64,000 nt of DNA from Streptococcus pneumoniae (GCF_001457635.1 NZ_LN831051.1:1674001-1738000), one strand, 5' to 3'. Shown: positions 1 through 9,592, counted from the first letter of the stretch. Numbers and translations: made by a program. The notes: a model not told the origin generated them from the letters alone.

Positions 1-64
1 TTATACTACCTGTTCGCTCACAATAAGAGAGAACTTTTTTACGAAAATCTATTGAATATGCCAT
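1..64 (-). CDS. IS630-family transposase, N-terminal fragment (runs off window)
   Basis: The minus strand opens at an ATG at 62-64 and encodes 21 residues before the window edge, starting MAYSIDFRKKVLSYCERTG. This is the recognised N-terminus of the first ORF of pneumococcal IS630-Spn1, a helix-turn-helix DNA-binding segment. An extended -10 box (TGG then TATAAT, about 72-80) sits just upstream inside the IS end. Whether the rest of the transposase is intact cannot be judged from this window. Confidence 0.8.
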   Translation of the reverse strand, partial: MAYSIDFRKKVLSYCERTGSI

Positions 65-112
65 AAAAAGATTATACCACATTGTGTACTATTTTTGGTT
101 CATTTTACTATA
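1..112 (-). mobile_element. IS630-Spn1-type insertion sequence, right end (partial)
   Basis: The left edge of the window carries the end of an IS630-family element. The inner part encodes the start of a transposase on the minus strand. The outer end, at about 86-112, reads on the minus strand as TATAG followed by an A/T-rich stretch with TGAA. The same terminal pattern occurs at both ends of the remnant at 9271-9480, which supports calling it the terminal inverted repeat. The rest of the element lies left of the window. Confidence 0.75.
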
Positions 113-210
113 TTTTATAAGTTATAGTGTAGCATTCCAACTTCAAAGCACTATAAAGTAAATTGAAACAAGAACAATACAAACAATTCTCGTAAACGGA
201 TTGCAACCAC

Positions 211-238
211 AAAAAAGCAAGCATTCACAAGAATACTT
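211..238 (-). terminator. Rho-independent terminator after the glycerophosphodiesterase gene
   Basis: On the minus strand an 8-bp stem (AAGTATTC paired with GAATGCTT, one G-U) with loop TTGT is followed by GC and a run of six T at 216-211. It lies about 40 bases past the stop of the gene ending at 278 and is oriented for that gene. Confidence 0.7.
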
Positions 239-249
239 ACCTATCATGG

Positions 250-273
250 GAGGAACAACCGTTCCTCTTTTTT
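250..273 (+). terminator. Hairpin with T-tract, plus orientation
   Basis: The arms GAGGAAC (250-256) and GTTCCTC (261-267) form a perfect 7-bp stem with loop AACC, followed by T6 on the plus strand. No plus-strand gene precedes it in the window, so it may insulate the minus-strand unit from IS transcription or serve as a first hairpin in tandem with 211-238. Confidence 0.55.
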
Positions 274-277
274 ATTA

Positions 278-2041
278 CTAAAATTCAAAGAATTCCAATG
301 CTTTTTTCAAGAGCAAATCCGTATATTCTGGATCTTCTTGGGCTACTTCTATTTCCCGCTGAACTTTTTCCAAATCATCTGTAATCACTCCATCTACTCC
401 TAAGTGAAGAGATTTGCTGATAGCTTCTGAATCATTGACAGTCCAGACATAAAGTTTCTGATCCGTTGTCCATAGTTTGCTTACAAAATATTCATCCAAG
501 GTTGAGTACTCCATAGTATATCCTGTCGCTCTTGTTTTAGGAAAGACAGAATTGTAGGGCATGATGAAATAAACTGGCAGTTCGGCATCATACTGTCTTA
601 CTTTTTCGACAACATGGTAGTCTAAAGACTGGATTTGATGTCCATAAATCTTGAGCTTTGCAGCATAACGGGCTAAAAAGCGGTTCATCATGTCTGGACT
701 ATCTTTTTTACTGGTTTTAATTTCAATTAGTAATTTTTGACCAAGTTCGTTGGCTCGACTGAGATAATCTTCAAAGCTTGAAATTTTAGTCTGGTAGCCA
801 TTTTCAAAAATATCAATCCCTTTAAGCTCCTCCAAGTTTAAGTCTTGAGGACTTTTATTGATACCTGCTAGATTTTTCAAGTTAGCATCATGCATCATGA
901 CAAACTGCCCATCTTTTGTTTCCTGCACGTCCGTCTCCACCAAGTCTGGTTTGAGTTGTGCTGTAGTTTCCAAGGACTCTACTGTATTTTGAATCCCATT
1001 TGCATTGGAAACCCCTCGGTGAGAAATAAGTTGAGGTAGATGAACCATGGGAGCCTCCAGATAAATATAACCTTCTAAGGCAAAGAAAAGACTGGCACAA
1101 GTCATGACACCCCATCGCACGATGTGATCTTTTTCTCTCCTAGGAAGCATATCCAGCTCCTTTCCTGTCAAAAATGAAACAAATTTAACCAAAAAATAAG
1201 TCAGAGCCATATAATAGAGATTTTTAATCACGACAAAATTCAAAATACCAAGAATCAGAGACTCTCTCTGAGTGATATCATCTACCAAAGTTTGAGCCAA
1301 TAATAAAGGAATCAAAGGAAGATAAAATAATAAATGTGCTTTGAGCAAGATGTAAAATAAATTCCAAGCATAAAAAGTAACTCTCTTCTTGGTTTTCTCC
1401 AAGCTAAACATCACTGCTTCTCGAACAGTCAGCTGATCATATACAATCTTCGGAAGGGCAAACATCAATCTGACAGAGACATAGAGAAAGATAAGAGATA
1501 GAAGTAGGATGCTCAGCCACCACATCCAATATCTATCTTCTAAATAAGCTTGGATAAACTCTGGAATGACGATTTTATTAAGATAATAAATCTTCAGCAT
1601 TTTCCGTATAAAAGGAAACAGCATAGCTATATAGAAAAAGATAAACAAGGCTTTAGCGCCAGTTAGCTTTTTCATAAATCCAAAACTTTCATGGAAAACC
1701 TTGCGGATATACTCAATTAGCCTTCGCTTTTCATTATAGAGGAGATGACGAGCACCAATAAAGAGGAGTCCTATTTGAAAATAAGCAACCAGAAGGTTAA
1801 TTACAATCAAGGCTAAAAAAGCTAGACTAATCAATGGAGAATGAGTAAGGATGGCTAAGACATTGTTATAGGAAATAAAAAGATAACCTGTCTGATCTAA
1901 TAAGAAGCTAGCCAACCATGAATTGAATGGTACCCACAAATACTCCACTATCATAAAAATCAAGAAAAATAGAAAGAGGATTTTATCAAGATTGAGGTAA
2001 ATCTGTTTAAGACCCAATTTTTTAGGTTTTTCAGGTTTCAT
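278..2041 (-). CDS. Membrane-anchored glycerophosphodiester phosphodiesterase
   Basis: This 587-residue protein has two parts. The N-terminal ~320 residues contain about eight hydrophobic segments, matching the membrane domain fused to some Gram-positive GDPDs. The C-terminal ~250 residues form a GDPD TIM barrel with the family signatures SHRGVS, ETDVQETKDG and MMHDANL, which supply the catalytic His and the metal-binding Glu/Asp. It should hydrolyse glycerophosphodiesters or lipoteichoic-acid-like substrates at the membrane. The ATG at 2041 is preferred over a GTG two codons upstream because AGGAG, which overlaps the TAG stop of the preceding gene, is five bases before the ATG. It is the last gene of the unit with the exonuclease. 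Confidence 0.85.
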   Translation of the reverse strand: MKPEKPKKLGLKQIYLNLDKILFLFFLIFMIVEYLWVPFNSWLASFLLDQTGYLFISYNNVLAILTHSPLISLAFLALIVINLLVAYFQIGLLFIGARHLLYNEKRRLIEYIRKVFHESFGFMKKLTGAKALFIFFYIAMLFPFIRKMLKIYYLNKIVIPEFIQAYLEDRYWMWWLSILLLSLIFLYVSVRLMFALPKIVYDQLTVREAVMFSLEKTKKRVTFYAWNLFYILLKAHLLFYLPLIPLLLAQTLVDDITQRESLILGILNFVVIKNLYYMALTYFLVKFVSFLTGKELDMLPRREKDHIVRWGVMTCASLFFALEGYIYLEAPMVHLPQLISHRGVSNANGIQNTVESLETTAQLKPDLVETDVQETKDGQFVMMHDANLKNLAGINKSPQDLNLEELKGIDIFENGYQTKISSFEDYLSRANELGQKLLIEIKTSKKDSPDMMNRFLARYAAKLKIYGHQIQSLDYHVVEKVRQYDAELPVYFIMPYNSVFPKTRATGYTMEYSTLDEYFVSKLWTTDQKLYVWTVNDSEAISKSLHLGVDGVITDDLEKVQREIEVAQEDPEYTDLLLKKALEFFEF

Positions 2042-2049
2042 AGGCACTC

Positions 2050-2640
2050 CTAGTCAAATAATTGAGACAAGTCCAAGACACCAAAAGGATTGTTTGATAA
2101 GCTACTTTCTGTCTCTAACAATTCCCTAGCTTGATCCGACTCTAAGAAGGATTCGTAAACACGCGCCGTCATCCGAGCATCCTCTAAACTATTATGAGAC
2201 TGACCTTGAAATCCAAGAAATGAGGCAACAGTTTGCAATTTGAGATTGGCAATACCATGTAAATCTGAACTCCGACGTTCAAAAGCTTCATCATACAAAT
2301 CCACCTTGTACTGTTGGCTATAGTCTAAACCATGCTCTGCTAAAATAGGTAAATCACTTTTAGCAGCATTGTAGCCTATCATCAGCAAAGAACCCACAAA
2401 CTCTTGGAATTCTTCTAAGACTTTCTCAACTGGAGGAGCATCTTTTAAGGTCTCAGCTGTAATCCCGGTCAAACCATTGATAAAGCTTTTTAGAGGGACG
2501 CTGGTATGAACATAGGAATCATAGGCATCGATTTCCCGACCATCTCTAAAACGCACTGCCGATACTTGAATCAAGTGTGTTTGTCCTTCGTGCTGATTAA
2601 ATTCTAAGTCAAAAGCAATGTAATCTTCTAATCGTTCCAT
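2050..2640 (-). CDS. DnaQ-like DEDDh 3'-5' exonuclease
   Basis: This 196-residue protein carries the DEDDh exonuclease motifs: AFDLEFN near residue 10 (first Asp and Glu), KSDLPIL near 95 (second Asp) and SHNSLEDAR near 153 (His and last Asp). The fold is that of the DNA polymerase III epsilon and Cas2/RNase T-type exonucleases, acting on single-stranded DNA or RNA ends. It is a stand-alone domain without polymerase. Its stop overlaps the ribosome-binding site of the glycerophosphodiesterase gene, so the two are probably co-transcribed. The in vivo substrate cannot be assigned from sequence. Confidence 0.8.
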   Translation of the reverse strand: MERLEDYIAFDLEFNQHEGQTHLIQVSAVRFRDGREIDAYDSYVHTSVPLKSFINGLTGITAETLKDAPPVEKVLEEFQEFVGSLLMIGYNAAKSDLPILAEHGLDYSQQYKVDLYDEAFERRSSDLHGIANLKLQTVASFLGFQGQSHNSLEDARMTARVYESFLESDQARELLETESSLSNNPFGVLDLSQLFD

Positions 2641-2713
2641 TCTGTACCTCTCCTCTACTATTCACAAACAAAAGAAGCCATCAGGTTAGCATTTAACCTA
2701 AACAGCTCCTTGA

Positions 2714-3205
2714 TTATCCTCCAAATAAACGAGCAAAAAAGCCTTTCTTAGTGGATTGGACTTCTTCTTTTGCTTGGTCCAGCTCTAGCTTAAGATTTTC
2801 TTGATCCTTCATGGCTTGAAGGGTCAATTGTTGTTGCTGATCTAATTGTTTGTCTTTCTCAGCAATCTGACGGTCTTTGATACGCATCTGCTCGTCTTTT
2901 TCTGATAACTGACGATCCTTGGCTTTTAATTGTTCATAAAGACGAAGAATTTCTGCATTCTTCTCATCCACTAGAATCTCCATCAGTTCACGTTGTTTGA
3001 CATCTTCACTGACAGGCTCATCTTCAAAAATCGTTTTTTTATAGATTTCTTCTAGCTTAATCAAGCCACTTCTGGTAACAACTGTTACCCCTTTGTCATT
3101 TTTATCTGTGTCTTCTTCTGGTAATTCTTTGACACGGTTATTGATTGCTTGGCGAGATAATCCTAAGACCTCTGCAATCTCACTGACGGTCATTTCAATA
3201 CTCAT
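2714..3205 (-). CDS. rocS: RocS, chromosome segregation regulator
   Basis: This 163-residue protein has a helix-turn-helix at residues ~5-30 (SEIAEVLGLSRQAINNRVKE), a long charged coiled coil at ~70-150 with repeated RQ(I/L)(A/S)EKD segments, and a C-terminal amphipathic helix ending KKGFFARLFGG. This architecture and length match pneumococcal RocS, which links nucleoid DNA to the membrane and acts with ParB and the capsule tyrosine kinase system. The family was formerly DUF536. The gene has its own strong promoter with an unusual inverted repeat (see 3221-3273). The RBS before ATG 3205 is weak. Confidence 0.8.
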   Translation of the reverse strand: MSIEMTVSEIAEVLGLSRQAINNRVKELPEEDTDKNDKGVTVVTRSGLIKLEEIYKKTIFEDEPVSEDVKQRELMEILVDEKNAEILRLYEQLKAKDRQLSEKDEQMRIKDRQIAEKDKQLDQQQQLTLQAMKDQENLKLELDQAKEEVQSTKKGFFARLFGG

Positions 3206-3220
3206 AATATCCTCTGAAAC

Positions 3221-3273
3221 GTTTTCTAGCTTTTCTTTACTTAAATCTTATCATAAGCTAGAAAAACTGTCAA
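3221..3273 (-). promoter_or_regulatory. rocS promoter overlapped by a long inverted repeat
   Basis: On the minus strand TTGACA (3273-3268), a 17-base spacer and TAAGAT (3250-3245) preceded by TGA form a near-consensus sigma-A promoter. The arms GTTTTCTAGCTT (3221-3232 on plus) and AAGCTAGAAAAAC (3254-3266) form a near-perfect inverted repeat, with one arm in the promoter spacer and the other just past the start point. The arm centres are about 33 bp apart, close to three helical turns, as for an operator pair. A role in rocS autoregulation is inference. Confidence 0.65.
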
Positions 3274-3281
3274 ATTTCCGC

Positions 3282-3974
3282 TTAATCTAAAGCCTTCAAA
3301 AAGGTCAACAAGACTTGGGCAGAGCGACGTCCAGCTTCGATAATAAACTCATCAAAAAAGATGTTTGCTTCATGGTTGGCATTGTCACTCATAGCTCTGA
3401 TGACTAAGACTGGGAGATTGAGGGCATGCGCTGCTTGAGCAATAGCTGCCCCCTCCATCTCCACGGCTAAAACTTCTGGGAAATGGGACTTAATCGCTTC
3501 TATCTTGTCATTTCCTGCAACAAAACTATCTCCTGTAGCAATCAAACCAAGATGCCAGTTTTGGTCCAATTGAGATAAACTCTCTTGGATTTGAGCAACA
3601 AAGGTTTTGTCTGATTCGAAATAAAGCGGTTGTTGCGCCATTTGTCCATAAGCATAGCCAAAAGCTGTGACATCCACGTCATGATAGGCTAATTTGTCAG
3701 CAATCACGACATCCCCAACAGCGATACCTTCTGCTACTGCCCCAGCTGAACCCGTATTAATAAGGGCATCCACCTGGAAATGAACAGCCAAAATCGCCAC
3801 ACTCATAGCAGACATGACCTTACCAATTCCACTTTCTACAAGAACGACTTCATGAGAAACAATGGTTCCTGTATGATAGGTATTCCCCAAAACAACTTGC
3901 TCCTGGGCATTGTCTAAATGCTGGACCAGATAAGCCAGTTCTTCTGGCATAGCAGCAATAATTCCTATTTTCAT
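3282..3974 (-). CDS. mtnN: 5'-methylthioadenosine/S-adenosylhomocysteine nucleosidase
   Basis: This 230-residue enzyme has the MTA/SAH nucleosidase start MKIGIIAAMPEEL and the GSAGAV, VEMEGAAIAQ and AMSDNA motifs. It cleaves adenine from methylthioadenosine and S-adenosylhomocysteine, recycling products of polyamine synthesis and methylation, and yields S-ribosylhomocysteine, the LuxS substrate. VEMEGAA contributes substrate-binding Met/Glu and AMSDNA the catalytic Asp. It follows macP by 16 bases and is likely the last gene of the glmU-nudix-macP-mtnN unit, because rocS downstream has its own promoter. Confidence 0.95.
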   Translation of the reverse strand: MKIGIIAAMPEELAYLVQHLDNAQEQVVLGNTYHTGTIVSHEVVLVESGIGKVMSAMSVAILAVHFQVDALINTGSAGAVAEGIAVGDVVIADKLAYHDVDVTAFGYAYGQMAQQPLYFESDKTFVAQIQESLSQLDQNWHLGLIATGDSFVAGNDKIEAIKSHFPEVLAVEMEGAAIAQAAHALNLPVLVIRAMSDNANHEANIFFDEFIIEAGRRSAQVLLTFLKALD

Positions 3975-3990
3975 TTCAATTCCTTTTCTA

Positions 3991-4305
3991 TTACAAAAGT
4001 TTCATTGCTAAAACAAGCAAAATCAAGAGAAAGATGACCGCGAATAAGATTTTATTCAACTTAGAATTGAAGACATTTCTCTTGGTATTTTCAATGCGAC
4101 GGCTTTTATGAATAGATGGTTCGACCTGAATCTTCAAGGTTTCCTGGCTAAAACCATGATCCTTAGGATTGGCATAACCAAAACGGGAAGAAGAGGTTGG
4201 TAAAATCTTAGTTTCCTCATTATCATCCAGCAAAGGAGGACCTGAAATTTTTTCGCCTCTATTAGCTCTTTCAATCATTTCATCCGTTAATAAAGATTTA
4301 CCCAT
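3991..4305 (-). CDS. macP: MacP, membrane cofactor of PBP2a
   Basis: This small protein has a cytoplasmic N-terminal ~80 residues and one C-terminal transmembrane helix (~83-103). The start at 4305 gives 104 residues, with AGAGGAGG at a good distance; a longer in-frame extension lacks such a site. From this start, Thr32 lies in NEETKIL, which matches the known StkP phosphorylation site of pneumococcal MacP. MacP activates class A PBP2a in septal and peripheral peptidoglycan synthesis. It lies 11 bases after the Nudix gene and is followed by mtnN. Confidence 0.85.
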
Positions 4306-4316
4306 ACTGACCTCCT

Positions 4317-4862
4317 CTATTTTTTCTGCAACTCCCAATACTGAACAGCCATAATTGTCTTGGCATCACAGATATGACCTGATTGGATTAATTCTTTCGC
4401 TTCTTCTAAGCTCACTTCAAGGACTTCCAAGGTTTCATCCTCATCCTGCGGACGCGGATTTTCCACTTTTGTCAAATCGCTTGCTAAATATAGTTTTAAC
4501 TTCTCATTACAAAAGCCAATAGCTGAATAAAAATCGTACAAGAGTTCTAATTTCCCTGTATAGGCTGTTTCTTCCTCTAATTCACGAAGGGCAGCTGCGA
4601 CAGGGGCTGTGTTTTCTCCTACTTCCAATTTTCCGGCTGGAATTTCGTAAGAGACAGCCTCGATAGCTTTGCGGTACTGCTTGACCAAGATAAGTTTTTG
4701 TTCATCCGTTACTGCTAAAACACAGACAGCCCCATTGTGGAAAATCAAATCCCGTTGGGCAGTTCCCTTGCCTTCTGGTAATTCAACCTGATCTTGGACC
4801 AGTTTAAATATTGGTCCTTGATAGATTTCTTTTCGGCTAAGCGTTTTTTCTTCAAACTCCAT
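4317..4862 (-). CDS. nudF: Nudix hydrolase, ADP-ribose pyrophosphatase type
   Basis: This 181-residue protein contains a Nudix box near residues 77-99 (GKLEVGEN through [11 protein letters not shown]), with the conserved Gly, Arg and paired Glu residues that bind the catalytic metal. The flanking sequence [13 protein letters not shown] and [16 protein letters not shown] is typical of ADP-ribose pyrophosphatases, which split ADP-ribose to AMP and ribose 5-phosphate. It sits between glmU (9-base gap) and macP, an order known from pneumococcus. Substrate specificity is inferred from family resemblance only. Confidence 0.85.
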
Positions 4863-4871
4863 GATAGGCTC

Positions 4872-6344
<1,473 letters not shown>

Positions 6345-6357
6345 TTAACCCATTTTT

Positions 6358-6386
6358 TTGATTTTTTTTGATTTTTAGGGTAGAAT
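6358..6386 (+). promoter_or_regulatory. Promoter of the GH25 muramidase gene
   Basis: TTGATT (6358-6363), a 17-base spacer and TAGAAT (6381-6386) form a good sigma-A promoter. The expected start point is 6392-6394, directly next to the ATG at 6395. No Shine-Dalgarno sequence fits between promoter and start codon, so the transcript may be leaderless. Confidence 0.65.
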
Positions 6387-6394
6387 TATAAGAT

Positions 6395-7195
6395 ATGAGA
6401 AAACAAATTCATCCACTTATTTTATTTAGTTTTTTTGGGATTATGATGTTCATTTTAATCATCAATCGCCCACTTAATGACAACCAATCGTTTAAAACAA
6501 AATCCAATATAGCACAGATTGAAGCACAGGCTTTGAAACACTTAGACAAACCGATTATTGACCTCTCTGGCTGGCAGCGTCCTGAGGAAATCAACTACGA
6601 TGCCCTCTCACAAAATATTTCAGGTGCTATTGTTCGTGTTCACAGTGGTGCTCAAACGACAAAAGAAAATGATGCTTCATTTATCAATGGAATAGACAAG
6701 GCCTATAAGAGTCATATCACTGAACTTCAAAAGCGGAATGTCCCAGTTGCTGTCTACGCTTATGTAGCTGGAAAAAGTGTCCAAGAAATGGAAAAGGCTG
6801 CCGAAGTTTTCTACAATGCTGCCTCTCCTTACAGCCCTAGTTACTATTGGCTTGACGTGGAAGACAAAACCATGTCTAATATGAACGAAGGTGTCGAAAA
6901 CTTTCGAGCAAAACTAGCATCACTAGGTGCTAAAAACATCGGCATCTACGTTGGTGTCTACTTCATGGAAGAACACAGTATTGATACAGGCAAGTTTACC
7001 TCTGTTTGGATTCCGTCCTACGGCTCAGACTCAGGATTTTTGGAGAGCAGTCCTAAAACTGATTTAGATTATGATATTCACCAATACACATCTAAAGGAA
7101 AAATTGCCGGCTTTGACCACGATTTAGATATCAACGTTATCTCTCCCTTAAAAAATAAAGAAGAAACCTTTCGAAAGCTTTTTTTAAAACCTTAA
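6395..7195 (+). CDS. Membrane-anchored GH25 family muramidase
   Basis: This 266-residue protein has one N-terminal hydrophobic segment (residues ~6-24) that acts as an uncleaved anchor, then a GH25 (lysozyme-like) domain. Family motifs are IDLSGWQ near residue 56, YWLDVED near 152 with the catalytic Asp/Glu, IGIYVG near 190 and a late DHDLDIN. It should cleave the MurNAc-GlcNAc glycan bond at the outer membrane face. There is no choline-binding repeat, unlike LytC. It is a single-gene unit, with its own promoter and a hairpin after the stop. The ATG at 6395 lacks a recognisable RBS. Confidence 0.85.
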   Translation: MRKQIHPLILFSFFGIMMFILIINRPLNDNQSFKTKSNIAQIEAQALKHLDKPIIDLSGWQRPEEINYDALSQNISGAIVRVHSGAQTTKENDASFINGIDKAYKSHITELQKRNVPVAVYAYVAGKSVQEMEKAAEVFYNAASPYSPSYYWLDVEDKTMSNMNEGVENFRAKLASLGAKNIGIYVGVYFMEEHSIDTGKFTSVWIPSYGSDSGFLESSPKTDLDYDIHQYTSKGKIAGFDHDLDINVISPLKNKEETFRKLFLKP

Positions 7196-7228
7196 AAGCA
7201 TTTGTTTATCATTTGCTTTTTCTTTTTG
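7194..7228 (+). terminator. Terminator after the GH25 gene
   Basis: The arms AAAAGCA (7194-7200) and TGCTTTT (7214-7220) form a 7-bp stem with a 13-base loop, followed by a T-rich run TTCTTTTT. It overlaps the TAA stop region of the GH25 gene. Confidence 0.55.
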
Positions 7229-7289
7229 TGTCTGATTGTGATACAATATAGTAAGGATTTTTTGAAATAGAAATAGTTGGAGGAAATAT

Positions 7290-8132
7290 ATGCTCTCATG
7301 GTTAGCACGCGTTATTAAAGGGATTGTAATTGCTCTTGGATTTATCCTACCGGGAATTTCCGGAGGAGTTCTAGCAGCAATCTTAGGAATCTATGAACGA
7401 ATGATTGGCTTTCTGGCCCATCCCTTTAAAGACCTTAAAGAAAATGTTTTGTACTTTATTCCAGTTGCCATCGGTATGCTTCTGGGAATCGGCTTATTTT
7501 CCTACCCGATTGAATACCTGCTTGAAAATTATCAGGTCTTTGTATTATGGAGCTTTGCGGGAGCTATTATCGGTACAGTTCCTAGCCTCCTCAAAGAATC
7601 AACTCGAGAATCTGACCGAGACAAGATTGATTTAGCTTGGTTATGGACAACCTTTATCATTTCTGGATTAGGACTATATGCCTTAAATTTTGTCGTTGGA
7701 ACCTTAAGCGCCAGCTTTCTTAACTTCGTCCTAGCAGGCGCACTATTGGCCCTTGGCGTCTTGGTTCCTGGCCTCAGCCCATCGAATTTACTTTTGATTT
7801 TGGGACTCTATGCTCCTATCTTGACTGGTTTTAAAACTTTTGATCTCTTGGGAACCTTCTTTCCGATTGGAATTGGTGCAGGTGCAACTCTCATCGTTTT
7901 TTCAAAATTGATGGATTATGCCTTAAACAACTACCACTCACGCGTCTATCATTTCATCATCGGTATCGTCCTATCAAGTACCCTTTTGATCTTAATTCCA
8001 AATGCAGGAAACGCTGAAAGTATCCAATACACAGGACTTTCACTTGTCGGTTATGTCATCATCGCCTTCTTCTTTGCGCTGGGAATCTGGCTTGGTATTT
8101 GGATGAGTCAATTGGAGGATAAATATAAATAA
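7290..8132 (+). CDS. popT: DUF368 family polyprenyl-phosphate transporter (PopT-like)
   Basis: This 280-residue integral membrane protein has about eight to nine transmembrane helices. Two internally related motifs, GFILPGISGG near residue 16 and VPGLSPSN near residue 163, define the DUF368 family. Members have been shown to recycle undecaprenyl phosphate across the membrane, which serves cell-wall and teichoic-acid synthesis. The RBS is GGAGGAAATAT before ATG 7290. It starts a three-gene plus-strand operon in which each stop overlaps the next start (TAATG). The symbol follows the characterised homologues; function in this organism is inferred. Confidence 0.8.
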   Translation: MLSWLARVIKGIVIALGFILPGISGGVLAAILGIYERMIGFLAHPFKDLKENVLYFIPVAIGMLLGIGLFSYPIEYLLENYQVFVLWSFAGAIIGTVPSLLKESTRESDRDKIDLAWLWTTFIISGLGLYALNFVVGTLSASFLNFVLAGALLALGVLVPGLSPSNLLLILGLYAPILTGFKTFDLLGTFFPIGIGAGATLIVFSKLMDYALNNYHSRVYHFIIGIVLSSTLLILIPNAGNAESIQYTGLSLVGYVIIAFFFALGIWLGIWMSQLEDKYK

Positions 8133-8614
8133 TGGCAAAAAAAGTTAAAATCAAAAAAACATTGGTGGAACAAATCCTATCTAAAGCAGCTATCCCTCAT
8201 CAGGGGATTCAAATCAATGCCCTAGAAGGAGAGCTTCCTCAAGGTTATGAACGAGATCAGATTTTCAAAACCTTGGCGCTTTTGGGAGACAAGACCGGAC
8301 CGATTATCGGAATTGTCCCTATCACTCAGCACTTGTCTGAAAAGAAACTAGCTAAAATTTCTGGCAATAAAAAAGTGAGCATGATTCCACAAAAGGACTT
8401 AGAAAAAACAACTGGTTACATTCATGGAGCCAATAATCCTGTCGGAATTCGTCAGAAACACAATTATCCCATTTTTATCGATAAAATTGCTCTAGATTTG
8501 GATCGAATGATTGTCTCTGCAGGCGAAGTCGGACACAGCATTATCGTCGCGCCACAAGACTTGGCTAGCTTTGTAAAGGCAGATTTTGTAGATATTTTGG
8601 AGGACATCAAGTAA
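8132..8614 (+). CDS. ybaK: YbaK/EbsC family aminoacyl-tRNA deacylase
   Basis: This 160-residue protein has the YbaK fold, with an N-terminal KTLVEQIL segment, KTLALLGDK in the middle and the hallmark TGYIHGANNPVGIR, followed by a late GEVGHSIIV. Family members hydrolyse Cys-tRNA(Pro), correcting misacylation by prolyl-tRNA synthetase. The lysine in FKTLALLG is the probable catalytic lysine. Its ATG overlaps the TAA of the DUF368 gene and its own TAA overlaps the next ATG, so translation is probably coupled. Confidence 0.88.
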   Translation: MAKKVKIKKTLVEQILSKAAIPHQGIQINALEGELPQGYERDQIFKTLALLGDKTGPIIGIVPITQHLSEKKLAKISGNKKVSMIPQKDLEKTTGYIHGANNPVGIRQKHNYPIFIDKIALDLDRMIVSAGEVGHSIIVAPQDLASFVKADFVDILEDIK

Positions 8615-9234
8615 TGAAACTCTACTTTGTCCGCCACGGTCGTACCCTCTGGAACCAAGAAGGTCGTTTTCAAGGTGCTAGCGGTGATTCTCCTCTTCTT
8701 CCTGAATCCATTGAAACCCTAAAACGACTTGGTCAGTATCTCAAGGAAATTCCTTTTGATCAGATTTATTCAAGTGATTTACCTCGAGCGGTCAAATCTG
8801 CTGAGATTATCCAAAGTCAACTCCATACCCCCTGTTCTTTAGAAATCGTTCCTAATCTCCGTGAATGGCAACTTGGGAAGTTAGAAGGTTTGAAAATTGC
8901 AACTCTGGAAGCTATTTACCCGCAACAAATCCAGGCTTTTCGTTCAAATCTTGCTCAATTTGACACTCGAATGTTCGGAGCCGAATCCCTCTATAGTACA
9001 ACTCAGCGGACCATCCAATTTATCAAATCATTAAAAGATAGTCCAGCTGAGCGTATTCTAATTGTCGGACACGGCGCCAATCTTACTGCCAGTCTTCGTA
9101 CTCTCCTAGGCTATAAAGAACCACTTCTTCGTAAAGATGGCGGTCTAGCAAATGCCAGCCTGACCATTATAGAAACCCATGATTTTGAAACATTCACTCT
9201 CAATACTTGGAATGATACTTCTTATCAATCATAA
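8614..9234 (+). CDS. Histidine phosphatase family protein (phosphoglycerate mutase-like)
   Basis: This 206-residue protein begins MKLYFVRHGRTLWNQEGR, giving the RHG phosphohistidine motif. It also has the SSDLPRAVKSAEII segment with the second catalytic Arg, a Glu in LREWQLGKLEG and a late VGHGANL with the second His. It belongs to the cofactor-dependent phosphoglycerate mutase superfamily, but its substrate is unknown and general phosphatase activity is more likely than glycolytic mutase activity. It is the third gene of the operon, and its 3' flank runs into IS and BOX debris. Confidence 0.85.
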   Translation: MKLYFVRHGRTLWNQEGRFQGASGDSPLLPESIETLKRLGQYLKEIPFDQIYSSDLPRAVKSAEIIQSQLHTPCSLEIVPNLREWQLGKLEGLKIATLEAIYPQQIQAFRSNLAQFDTRMFGAESLYSTTQRTIQFIKSLKDSPAERILIVGHGANLTASLRTLLGYKEPLLRKDGGLANASLTIIETHDFETFTLNTWNDTSYQS

Positions 9235-9270
9235 TTATAGCCTAGCCTTCTGAACTAGAACCATAGGAGA

Positions 9271-9480
9271 TATAGTCAGTTGAAACAAAAATAAGACAAA
9301 AGAACCTTGTAAAAAGGTATTTCAACTTGCCAATACCTTTTTGATATGAACACGTGTCTTCTCAACAGGATTGTAGAGCAAAATGAAATAAGAACTGAAT
9401 AATATGATTTGAGAATTTAAATCAATTTATAAGAATGTTTTAGAAGCAGTTATGTACTATTTTAGATTCACTTTTCTATA
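9271..9480 (-). mobile_element. 210-bp internally deleted IS630-type element
   Basis: The plus strand at 9271 begins TATAGTCAGTTGAAAC and the minus strand from 9480 begins TATAGAAAAGTGAATC. The two ends are imperfect inverted repeats and resemble the IS630 end at 86-112. Between them, on the minus strand at 9384-9322, a stub of transposase C-terminus reads NPVEKTRVHIKKVLAS then stop, with the NPxEK motif of the IS630 catalytic triad. The middle of the transposase is missing. The arrangement resembles a non-autonomous derivative, larger than the 107-bp RUP repeat. Confidence 0.6.
9311..9342 (+). terminator. Bidirectional hairpin inside the IS630 remnant
   Basis: The arms AAAAAGGTATT (9311-9321) and AATACCTTTTT (9332-9342) form a perfect 11-bp stem with a 10-base loop, ending in T5 on plus and, by symmetry, on minus. 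It is about 75 bases past the histidine phosphatase stop and could terminate that operon. It also covers the stop codon of the transposase stub. Confidence 0.6.
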
Positions 9481-9592
9481 CTAATATGAGTAGGGAGGAA
9501 AAGGTAAAAGTTTATGCCCAAACTCTTCACATAAGAACTCTAGCTTACCCATTCTATGGAATCTTGCATTATCCATTAAAACTTCCAGACTC

